From Amoebophrya sp. AT5.2 (taxonomy: Eukaryota; Sar; Dinophyceae; Syndiniales; Amoebophryaceae): a stretch of 24,060 nt of DNA. Positions 10,608 through 18,467 of the stretch are shown piece by piece. The stretch lies in contig RXOD01004325.1 of the NCBI GenBank assembly GCA_005223375.1, forward strand, positions 1-24,060, read 5' to 3'. The position numbers and the translations under genes were made by a program. Within the stretch, counting starts at the first letter, position 1. Every line of letters starts with the position of its first letter. Under the pieces are notes generated by a model. The model was not told where the DNA came from and made no database searches. It saw only the letters and a list, made by a program, of their open reading frames with translations.

Positions 10608-11342
10608 AGCAGAGGGTTTGTTCGTTTTCCAGGACGAGAGAAGGCATCTATCTTCCGCGGCGCAGATGAAGGGATACATTGATGCAGGGCCGGGGAAGAA
10701 ACTTCTGGGGCCAGTGGAATTCCGCTCACAACGTGCTGCCCGCTCGTTGAGTTTGTTGTGCTCTCGCGTGGGCCAAGTGCGCTCCGCCTCCGATAAACTA
10801 ACAAAGACCAGACTGGTGTTGAGAACGATGAGGAGGACAGCACGGATCCGGAAGCTGAGTCGTGCCCCCCGGAGGCTAAACAAGCTGCGCGTTCCAGAAC
10901 CTGAAGCAAATGGCTTAAGCACAAGGTGATAGATACTAGATTGTCACACTTAAGTTGTGCGCCGCACTTTGGGTTTCTTTGGCCCCTCTTTTGGTGCGAT
11001 TTCTTCGTCCGTTACCGCTCGGTGTTCGTTGCACTTGCAGCCATAGTCACAGTCAGTTGCTTCGAGCTCGAGGAGAGATGCTGGGAGGGCGAAAAAAGGC
11101 CGTACATAGCTACAAAACTGGCAAAGGAAAGTGGTGCTGCGCTCGGAGGGCTTCTCTTACTTTACACTGTTCACTCGCACGCCATCTTCATGAGCGACCA
11201 TGTTTGTGTCAATGAATCGAGACGCGCAATCCAAAAAAAAAGCAAGAGGTGGCCCGATTGTTCTCTCGTATGGACGGAGGCGAGGGGAACAAGAAGAACG
11301 CATCACCTTAGCGGAGGTTCGCGCTCAGCGCGTTATTCGAAG
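10608..11342. other. spacer with a possible extension of the RCC1 gene
   Basis: From 10635 a frame stays open to 10927-10929 (DERRHLSSAAQMKGYID onward, Arg-rich). It could be a final RCC1 exon if the GTGAG/TTCCAG pair (about 10604-10634) is used, although a 31-nt intron would be very short and the phase is not ideal. The rest, up to the ATG at 11343, is open in the frame of the next gene but lacks protein-like composition, and I take it as 5' leader. No RNA gene seen. Confidence 0.4.
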
Positions 11343-13652
11343 ATGCATTTCCTGCTCTTTTTCTTCTTCTGTGCCTTCGAAGAACAAGTCGCAGCAGCAC
11401 CGCTTTCGTCAATATCGCCGTCGGCTCCTCCTCCTCCGTGGCAGACCCAGACCGCAGCCGAAAAGCTGGACGAAACCGCACGCAAATTGCAGCAGCGGCT
11501 GCCTGCCTCCTCGGCTGCTTCCCCGGCTGCACCCGTTTCTTCTGCAGCTGCCGCTCCCACTTCCTCAGCTGCCGCTCCCACCTCTTCAGCTGCCGCTCCC
11601 ACAACTGGAAGCTCCTCTGCTGCTGAGCCCCAGGTTGCGCCCGCCGACGCCGCTGCGGAGGATTGCGACGAGCCCGACGTCCCGCTGAGGCCAGGAGAGG
11701 TACGCTGCAAACGCCAGCCCATCGTCGGCACCGCGATCGCACCGGAACCCGCCGAGGGGTTTGCCTTCTTCGGCGGACTCTCCTTCGTGGCGTACGTGCT
11801 GATTTTTCTCATCCTTCTCTGCAGCTGCTGCTACGTGCGGAAAAAAGGGTGCGGCTGCTGCGTGTGGCTGTGCTGCGGAGGGTGCTGTAAAGCGCTGTTT
11901 TCGTGCGGTAGCGGTTCGGGCGGCGATTTGAAGGGCGATAAGGGGAAGGCGAAGGATAGGAAGAAAAAGCGTGAAGATCAAAAAGGAAGACGAGGTGAGA
12001 AAGGTGGTCGAGGTGAGGATACCTCTGACGACAACGACTACGTGCTCCATTCGGATTTTGAGGTAGCGGGGGAGAAAGATGAGAGAGCGAGATCGGGCGA
12101 AACCTCTGTCGTGGGGTCCCCGGTGCGAGGTGCTGGCCGTCGTGCCGACGCCAAAAGAGGCAGGGACAGGGGGACCCAGAAGAACAAAAAGCAGAGAAAA
12201 GAAGAACAAGGAAAAAGTGCTGATAGGAAGAAAGCGAAGTCGAAACAGGAGAACAGGCGAAGAAACGAAGCAAGACGCAAAGTTGTAGATGAAGAGGACT
12301 CGTCTTCACGGAATTCCAATTCCGAGCAACCGCAGGTGCGCGATAATAGCAAACACTCACTCATTTTCATTTTCATTGATACCCAGGTAGCTCCTGTAGA
12401 AACAACATGCGACCAGGGAACTATGATAGTGACAAGTTCTTGTTCTCACGAACACACGATAGAAAAAATCACACATCATGCCCTCGATGCTGAACAGCCG
12501 TCCGTCACATCTTCCGCCGACCCGCTACCGACGCTGCTGGGCTCGGAGGAGTCCGAGGACAGATTCTCGCGAAAACGAAAACAAGAAAACGCGACGCCGA
12601 AGCTTCTGAAACGAGGGAAAGTCATGCTGGAGCAAACGGAAACAAGCAAGGACGTGCGTCAGAAGCGGAGCAAGACGAAGGATGAAGTGAAGTCACGCCG
12701 ACGGAGTGCGAGTGTCGTGAGAAGAGGGACCAAGAAATCGCGCCCACCTTCCCGGAGCTTCTCCGAATGTAGCTCGGCCGCCGTCTCGCCACAGCACAGC
12801 GGGCGTTGCTCAGACTCACCATCTTCAGCCGATTCTGACGACAGCGCGACGACCAGCCCAACAAGACATCAGAAATTGCCGGCAGAAGTGTCTTCACGGT
12901 CGCGACAGGTCATAGAGTCTGTGAAGATTGTCAAGGAACGGGAACCGGCAGGCGACAATAAGTCAAGAAGGTCGATGAAAGTCCCGGAGAAAAGGCGTTT
13001 CGCACCAACGGAGCGGAGCAGCGATCCCGCGCGCCGCAGCGGCAGTCGCGTGGGCCTGAAAAAAGGGGGTGCTAGGAGACCAGCTTTACCTCCTACCTCC
13101 GACGCCGAAGATGGAGCTTCCCTCGAACAGGAAATGTTGCCGGAAGCAGTCCCGGACTCGAGGTCGACAGGAAAGAGAGCACCAAAAAACTACCTGGCGC
13201 TGGAAGAGAAGCGTTCGATACCCGCCCGCGTTCTATCCCCTGATCCTGCACCTGGGCGAGGGCGGACAGGATCAGGAGCTACAACGCGGGCGAAGGCGGG
13301 AAAAAACAATAGCACAGCCAGTGGACAAAAAGGGAGAGAAAAACCAAAAACCGTAAGGAAGAAGCCAAAGCCAGAACCAGAAGCCGGTCCTGAAGCTGGT
13401 GGGGAAAGCGATGTTAGAAGTGTGCAGGTGACTGCTAACATCGCTTCCTCCAGGTCCAGCTCCAGGACCGAACGACGTGGGAAGGGGAACGAAGTACAAC
13501 TTCCCACTGGTCCTCGCGCGAAGACAAAGCCGAAGCCTGCTTCCAAGAAAACTGGCACCAATAAAAAGAAGAATTCCGGGAATCGTAGTACTAGCAGAGT
13601 CGGACTCGGAGCGACGAGACAGGAGACGTCGCGACCGTCGAGGAAGAAATGA
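11343..13652 (+). CDS. type I membrane protein with Cys-rich juxtamembrane region and Lys/Ser-rich tail (hypothetical)
   Basis: I start at the ATG at 11343 rather than the upstream in-frame opening at 10926. It begins a clear signal peptide (MHFLLFFFFCAFEEQVAAAP), and the preceding frame is not protein-like. About 115 residues of Ala/Ser/Pro-rich ectodomain follow, including three SSAAAPT-type repeats. A short acidic Cys-containing part (DCDEPDVPLRPGEVRCKRQ) leads to a membrane segment at about residues 142-167. Next come KKGCGCCVWLCCGGCC, a Cys cluster typical of palmitoylated juxtamembrane regions, and then about 570 residues of highly basic Lys/Arg/Ser-rich disordered tail. A 51-nt GT-AG segment at 12336-12386 may be an in-frame intron. 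Two long palindromes lie in the C-terminal coding part. I recognise no family. Surface anchoring is inference. Confidence 0.65.
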   Translation: MHFLLFFFFCAFEEQVAAAPLSSISPSAPPPPWQTQTAAEKLDETARKLQQRLPASSAASPAAPVSSAAAAPTSSAAAPTSSAAAPTTGSSSAAEPQVAPADAAAEDCDEPDVPLRPGEVRCKRQPIVGTAIAPEPAEGFAFFGGLSFVAYVLIFLILLCSCCYVRKKGCGCCVWLCCGGCCKALFSCGSGSGGDLKGDKGKAKDRKKKREDQKGRRGEKGGRGEDTSDDNDYVLHSDFEVAGEKDERARSGETSVVGSPVRGAGRRADAKRGRDRGTQKNKKQRKEEQGKSADRKKAKSKQENRRRNEARRKVVDEEDSSSRNSNSEQPQVRDNSKHSLIFIFIDTQVAPVETTCDQGTMIVTSSCSHEHTIEKITHHALDAEQPSVTSSADPLPTLLGSEESEDRFSRKRKQENATPKLLKRGKVMLEQTETSKDVRQKRSKTKDEVKSRRRSASVVRRGTKKSRPPSRSFSECSSAAVSPQHSGRCSDSPSSADSDDSATTSPTRHQKLPAEVSSRSRQVIESVKIVKEREPAGDNKSRRSMKVPEKRRFAPTERSSDPARRSGSRVGLKKGGARRPALPPTSDAEDGASLEQEMLPEAVPDSRSTGKRAPKNYLALEEKRSIPARVLSPDPAPGRGRTGSGATTRAKAGKNNSTASGQKGREKPKTVRKKPKPEPEAGPEAGGESDVRSVQVTANIASSRSSSRTERRGKGNEVQLPTGPRAKTKPKPASKKTGTNKKKNSGNRSTSRVGLGATRQETSRPSRKK
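11538..11603 (+). repeat. three tandem coding repeats (SSAAAPT)
   Basis: Units at 11538-11561 (24 nt), 11562-11582 (21 nt) and 11583-11603 (21 nt) each end in GCTGCCGCTCCCAC plus one base. They encode SSAAAAPT, SSAAAPT and SSAAAPT in the ectodomain. Near identity at silent positions implies recent expansion. Confidence 0.85.
12336..12386 (+). other. candidate 51-nt in-frame GT-AG intron
   Basis: CAG|GTGCGCGATAA ... TTTTCATTGATACCCAG|GTAG has good donor and acceptor form and a T-rich stretch. Its 17 codons are open (VRDNSKHSLIFIFIDTQ), and this peptide is markedly more hydrophobic than the basic tail around it. It would be spliced without changing frame. Confidence 0.45.
13223..13292. repeat. 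long imperfect palindrome within coding sequence
   Basis: The arm at 13223-13248 (CGCCCGCGTT ... CCTGATCCTG) is matched by its reverse complement at 13267-13292 with 3 mismatches in 26 bp and an 18-nt loop. It lies inside the basic tail of the membrane-protein gene. Confidence 0.8.
13386..13469. repeat. second long imperfect palindrome within coding sequence
   Basis: The arm at 13386-13417 (GGTCCTGAAGCTGG ... AAGCGATGTTAG) pairs with 13435-13469 (CTAACATCGCTT ... CCAGCTCCAGGACC). Small length differences occur in the middle, and the loop is 17 nt. It lies about 100 bp downstream of the previous palindrome in the same gene. Confidence 0.75.
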
Positions 13653-14400
13653 ACCTAGCGGTTGATATTTCAAAACAGAGTAGAAGTTGTACATGGAGAT
13701 GGATCATGCCACAGAAGTAGACACCGGCGTCTGATGAATAGATTTTGCAACAGGAAAAAAACTATGACTAGACCTTCCAGAGGCTTTGTGATCCGACGAG
13801 GAGCGGAACACAGATTTTGCTCAGTGTGCTCGTCCACCCTATCGCTTTCTCTCGAAGCCTCGATGTCGATATGTGAAACCGCAGCTGAATGATGATATTT
13901 ACCTGAGGGAACATCAAATTGATATTTTTCCGTTTATTCCAATGCGCTGGTAGACCGCTACCGGCGCAAGGGCAAGGAGTTTCGTACCTTTTTCGACCGA
14001 TTCCGCTTGCACCTGACGCATTCCACTCCGTGCGCCTGCATTCAACCGACCGTCGCATCCGTGTCGCAAACTTCTACGACGGAGAGGAAAGCCTTTCTTC
14101 CATCTTCAGGATCTTCAGATTGATTCTTTCAGAGTCCTTTTTCTCCTATACACACTTCAACAATCTATCAGGAATCAAGTTCAAGATAGTATCACAGCGT
14201 TCTTCATCTTCATCATCTTTTTTCGATTCCTCTCCTCGCTCGACGTTTTCTACCCTCTGAGGTCGGGAAGAAGACGCTTGTATGTGTCCCTTTGCACAAA
14301 AATCTCAATGAAACTACTTCGATGAATCAATCGGAGTCGTTCTTCTACTTTTCCACCATGTTGGAGCCATTCTGACCATGCGGACATGAATGAATGAAAG
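13653..14400. other. spacer with an orphan coding-like frame
   Basis: Most of the spacer shows nothing. At 13923-14123 one frame without an ATG reads SVYSNALVDRYRRKGKEF... and is protein-like for its first 35 codons before becoming Ser/Thr-rich and ending at a TGA (14121-14123). It could be a gene relic or an exon of an unrecognised gene. It contains an 11-bp hairpin (13943-13953 with 13958-13968, one mismatch). A short upstream ATG frame (14359) precedes the next gene and stops after five codons. Confidence 0.35.
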
Positions 14401-17400
14401 ATGGCGCGCGCTCGCGCAGCTGGTTGCCTCCTCTTGCTTCAAGAAGAGGCACGTGGGCTTATACTCCCGTCAACAGGTGGGATCAAGAAGCAGCCCTTTC
14501 TGCGGCGCGCCAACGACCCACCAACGAGTGAGAGGCACCAGGGCAGCCTGCTGCAGAGGCGGCGCGTGAAGGCGTGCTTGGGATCCCTCGGATGTGGTGA
14601 AGGTGACGAGTCGGAGAAAAAGAAAAGAAAACGGGAAGATGAAAAGGGAGAAGGCGACAACAGGCACGGGGACGATCACGATCGTGAGCGGCACGGGGAT
14701 CACGATCGTGAGCGGCACGGGGATCACGATCGTGAGCGACACAGGGACGATCAACATGAAGGCCGGGATATACGCGCGGACAAAAACCCCAACGAAGTCG
14801 ACTACGAGGCGTTGAAGGAGCTCGTCCCTGCGTACGACCGACGCTTCGGCGAGGTTTGCCAATCTGCCATGAAGGGAGCCCCCGAATCGTGGGCAGGGGA
14901 CTTCTGGCGCTTGAAGCCGGCGGAGGTTCTTGGGGAGGACTCGAAGAAAATGACGGAGGAATTGTGCGCGTCCGCCTGCACCGCGTATGGCGTTGGACGG
15001 AAAGAGGGAGGCGATGAAAAAAACCCCGAACACCGGCTCGCGTCGAAGAAGGGCCCGTGCTTCGGCTACACGTACTGGAGCGAAAAAGAGTCGGAGGAGG
15101 AGAAGTGCGAATTGCACAGAAAACTAGTCACGCACACGAAGCGGGCCGACGATGGTGGAAACAGGGACGCGGTGTTGTGCGCGGTAAAATTGACGGACGG
15201 GTTGTGGGCGGATATCCGCTTGGGCTGGTCGCGGTGGTGGCCGCAGAGAGCCTACGCGGGCGAGCGCGAGGACGAAGACGAAAAAATCAAGCGGGACGAG
15301 GAGGCTTGGGACAAGGAGTTTAAACGGTTTTTGAGAGACAGCTACACGACCCCGAAAAGTAGCGAGGCGGACCACGACTCCGTCACGGCGAAGCTGGTAG
15401 CCCACCTTGGGAAGCCGTGGGAGGCTGCCTTGGACGACAAGGCGGTGACGAAATCAGTCCCGGGCGGGGCGCTTGCGTTTTGCGACGAGGCGAATTTGAC
15501 CAAGAGGGACAGCGCCAAGTTCGAGTACAAGAAGCCACTCGGATCATCTCCATCTGACCCAGGAGACCACAAATCGGGGGGGTTTCTGCCTAGGAATGAG
15601 ATGGAGGAGTTTTCCACCCTCGGCTGCGGGGTGCTCGCTTTTTTCGACGCGGAATCTCCGCTCGTGGAGAAGCTGGACGTGGCGTGGCAGCATGACGGCG
15701 ACCTCACGTACCGCTCGTGCCGGAGCGTTTGCTCGGACATTGTCGGCTGTGACCTGTGGAGCTTCGACGAGGAGAAGAAACAGTGCCTCCTCGGCCGCGG
15801 GTACGGGGGGAGCCATCAAAGCTGTGACGGGGTGTGGAAGAAAACAGAGGCCTCCGGGTGGGTGAGTGGGGTCTGTAACCGCTGGGCAACCTGCGGACAC
15901 CGGTTCGGTAAGTTTTCCAAGGACCCGGCAGGAACAAACAAGAAGGAACCCTCGTGCGACTTCGAGTCAGGGGATGATGAATCAGACCTCGAGTTTCGGG
16001 GGGAAAACCTCTGCGCCGAAACGGGGTGGGAAAATGCTGGAGGAAAAAAGGGCTGCAAGCACGTGTGCTGCGTGCCGAAGGAGCGCGGCCCGGCGCTCAA
16101 GGTGCTGTTTGTGGGCAACGACCTCACCTTCGGTACGTGGAGACGCGTGAGTCTCCCCCGGTACGTCGAAACCATCGTCCGCGGGTTTGGCTACCACATT
16201 GAGGTGGACGAGGACACGGTTCGTTGGGGAATAGTCCACGGCCACCTGCCCGAAATTCTCACTAGAAACGCGGCGAACGACTACACCCGACCAAAATTTC
16301 TGTCCGAGACGGGGCGCGTCTGCGAGCAGCACCCGCTCATTGATCACCACGCCCCAAAGTCCTCGCACACGAAGGGCGCGCTTGCGTGCCCCCAGAAGGG
16401 ACTCCTGCGATCTGCAGGTCCTGGGAGAACAAAGAAGAACGGGAAAACCTCCTACACGCGGTCCTATTACGACATCATCCAGCTGCAGGATTTTTCCAAC
16501 ATGGTTGGCCTTGCTAAATTAGCGGAGAACTTCGCGTACCCGGCGGTTGCGAGTTACAGCGAAAGGAACAAAGACACCAAGGTCGCGATGTACACCCCGT
16601 GGAGCCACCGTCACCCGCCGACCGACAACCCGAAGCCCGACCGTGGGGGGTGGGATTTGTGTGGAAAGCATGGGCTAGGTTGGCACTACTGGACGTCTTC
16701 GTTAAACGACGGGAAGCACCTGGGCGCAATCACCTGGGGCACGCCGATGACGGAAGTCACCCCATTTGCGTGCGACTACAAGAATTAAGCACATTGTTCA
16801 AAAAACTCAGTCGACTAGTATTTTTGCCGTATTGGTATATGGTATTGATCGCGATATTCCGGGACAGTCTTTACCTATAAGGATCCCCGGATAGCGATAG
16901 GGGAGGGGGCCGCGATTGGACTCATACCTTTCCGAAGGGGCGGTACTGACTCTGTTGTCTAGGGGGGTTTGGAGTGTGGTCTGGGGAGCCAGCATTTTTG
17001 AGATCGATCGATTGCAAGCTGCCGCCCTCCATATCTGTGGGCGTTTCCGTTGCTTTGGAAGTATCAGCCTGTCCCCGTCTTGCGGTTCTCTTTCTGTACA
17101 GGGTCGTGTCCGCAGGTGCTGCCTGCTATAGTGTTCATCGCGGCATAAGGACTAATACCCCTTCTGAGTTTTTCGATATGTCCTGTAAAGAAAATTCCAC
17201 AAAGAGACCGGCGCGCTTACGGAGACCGGAGGCTGCACCTGCCGCCTGTTCCCGAACGAGGAGTTCATGAAAGCGGCGCTCCAAGAGGGCCTGTGCTGGA
17301 CCTACGCGCTAAATCGCGGAGCGCTTTTTGGCATGGAAACGCAGCAGGACGAGGAGAAAGAGAAAGACCACGACGAGCACGGGCATGAAGGTCATGGCGC

Positions 17401-17929
17401 GGCGCTAACCATCCCGGCCGGTTTGAGTCACGACCTCGCGCGTGGGTGGGGGCGAGCGAAGTCCAAGGGGCGAAAGAAGTGCTTCGAGACTATGAAAGAT
17501 GCCTACTACGACGAGAAAATGAAAAAGGCCGGCGGCGAAAGTAGAGCGAAATCGGCGAGGGCGGTGGCGCATGTCGAGGCAGTACTGAACAGGAAGGTCG
17601 CGCTGCCAAAAGAAGTTGCATTGAAGGAACTGACCTTGTTTTTCGACCCGATCAACCCGACGGCGATTGCGCAGTACATCAACGCGTTAACTTTCTTCGC
17701 CGTGGTCTTCAACCAGGACCCGACGGATTGTGAGAAATTTCGCGATTCGCGAAGCTATTGCGGAACGATTGAGGGTCTGCACGTCACGAAGGAACACGCG
17801 CGCTGGGCCCAGATGATCGTGAAATACGCACTCACAGACTGGGGCGGGGTAGACGGCGAGGAGAAGTGGGGCGCCTGCAATTTCTGGGTGGATAAGGAAC
17901 AGTGCGGGAAATTACACCTGAAGAAATGA
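14401..17929 (+). CDS. PAN/apple-like and SGNH-hydrolase-like protein, catalytic residues replaced (2 exons)
   Basis: Exon 1 (14401 to about 16784) opens with a weak hydrophobic stretch (AAGCLLLLQ), a charged region and three DHDRERHG repeats (residues 92-115). Two Cys-rich PAN/apple-like modules follow, at about 150-260 and 405-500 (second: SCRSVCSDIVGCDLWSFDEEKKQC). From about residue 565 an SGNH/GDSL-like fold begins with LKVLFVGNDLTFG and continues with a YYDIIQLQDFSN strand, as in DUF4886-type members. Exon 2 (about 17191-17929) ends the fold with FFDPINPTAIAQYINALTFFAVVF, the region that normally carries Asp-x-x-His. The nucleophile Ser is Asp here (codon 16120) and the His is Asn (codon 17654), so hydrolase activity is unlikely. 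The conserved C-terminal block is the reason for joining both exons. Binding of glycan or protein by the PAN-like modules is inference. Confidence 0.65.
14425..14451. repeat. 12-bp hairpin near the SGNH-gene start
   Basis: TGCCTCCTCTTG (14425-14436) and CAAGAAGAGGCA (14440-14451) are inverted copies with one mismatch and a 3-nt loop. They lie within the first 17 codons and encode part of the weak hydrophobic N-terminus. Confidence 0.7.
14674..14745 (+). repeat. three 24-bp tandem repeats with internal palindrome
   Basis: Units at 14674-14697, 14698-14721 and 14722-14745 encode DHDRERHG, DHDRERHG and DHDRERHR. The first two are identical and the third differs at two positions. Each unit contains the 12-bp perfect palindrome TCACGATCGTGA, so the array is also a hairpin-prone segment. 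Confidence 0.9.
16785..17190 (+). mobile_element. introner-like intron splitting the SGNH domain
   Basis: The exon-1 frame stops at 16786-16788 and the exon-2 frame opens after a TAA at 17186-17188. Removing 16785-17190 (406 nt, TT...AG) joins them in phase (YKKKFHKETG). Other shifts of the same length are possible, and none is GT-AG. The left part has CAAAAAACTCAG and the right part CTGAGTTTTTCG, inverted and similarly distant from the ends. AATT flanks the insert on both sides (16783-16786 and 17193-17196), a possible target duplication. The segment 17042-17142 is related to 8979-9074 in an RCC1-gene intron, so both belong to one element family. Confidence 0.65.
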
Positions 17930-18467
17930 GCAGGACCGAAGAACGAGACAAAGTGGGACGGCAGACAGAGCCGAAAAATTACACTTGAATGAATGTGAAT
18001 CAGTACGTACACTTCGTTTCCATCTATTTATAGGAATAGGACTTGCTTTTTCGTTTTCCTTTATTCCTTCAGCCTTAATAGTTATGGACCTGCTCTACAC
18101 CGTCAGTGACATTCGCCTTTCAATTATCTTCACTTTGTCTTTGAAGATAAATCACCACGACTACCTAGGAGCTTACCCCACAGAAGCCGACCAGAATAGC
18201 TGGTATGCGTAGTCGGGGAAATGCGCAAAAGATTGTCGTCTACCACGCTCGCGTTAATTATTGGCTTTTGATCAACAAGATCATGAAGAGGGTGGCCGAA
18301 AGCAGCTGTGACCGCGCGCACTCTCCGCTTACATAAAGTACTTTGATGTTCGGTTGGGTAGACGGAAAACGGTTGCCCGTACGCATCTGCAAGACCACCT
18401 CAACCCTTTCAGTGACCTCACGCTTCGAAATCGATCACTGAAATTAATAGAAAAGTTGCAAAGGATC
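17930..18467. other. intergenic spacer
   Basis: This is about 540 bases between the SGNH-like gene and the peptidase start. It holds T-rich stretches around 18010-18070 and no convincing gene. The peptidase frame is open upstream to about 18310, but the first ATG in that frame is at 18468. Confidence 0.5.

Noticed and set aside
10926..11342. Upstream in-frame extension of the membrane-protein gene
   Set aside because: The frame is open but not protein-like, and the ATG at 11343 starts a clear signal peptide.
14401..14480. Classical signal peptide at the start of the SGNH-like protein
   Set aside because: The hydrophobic run AAGCLLLL is very short and followed by charged residues. I note it only as weak, and an unseen 5' exon is possible.
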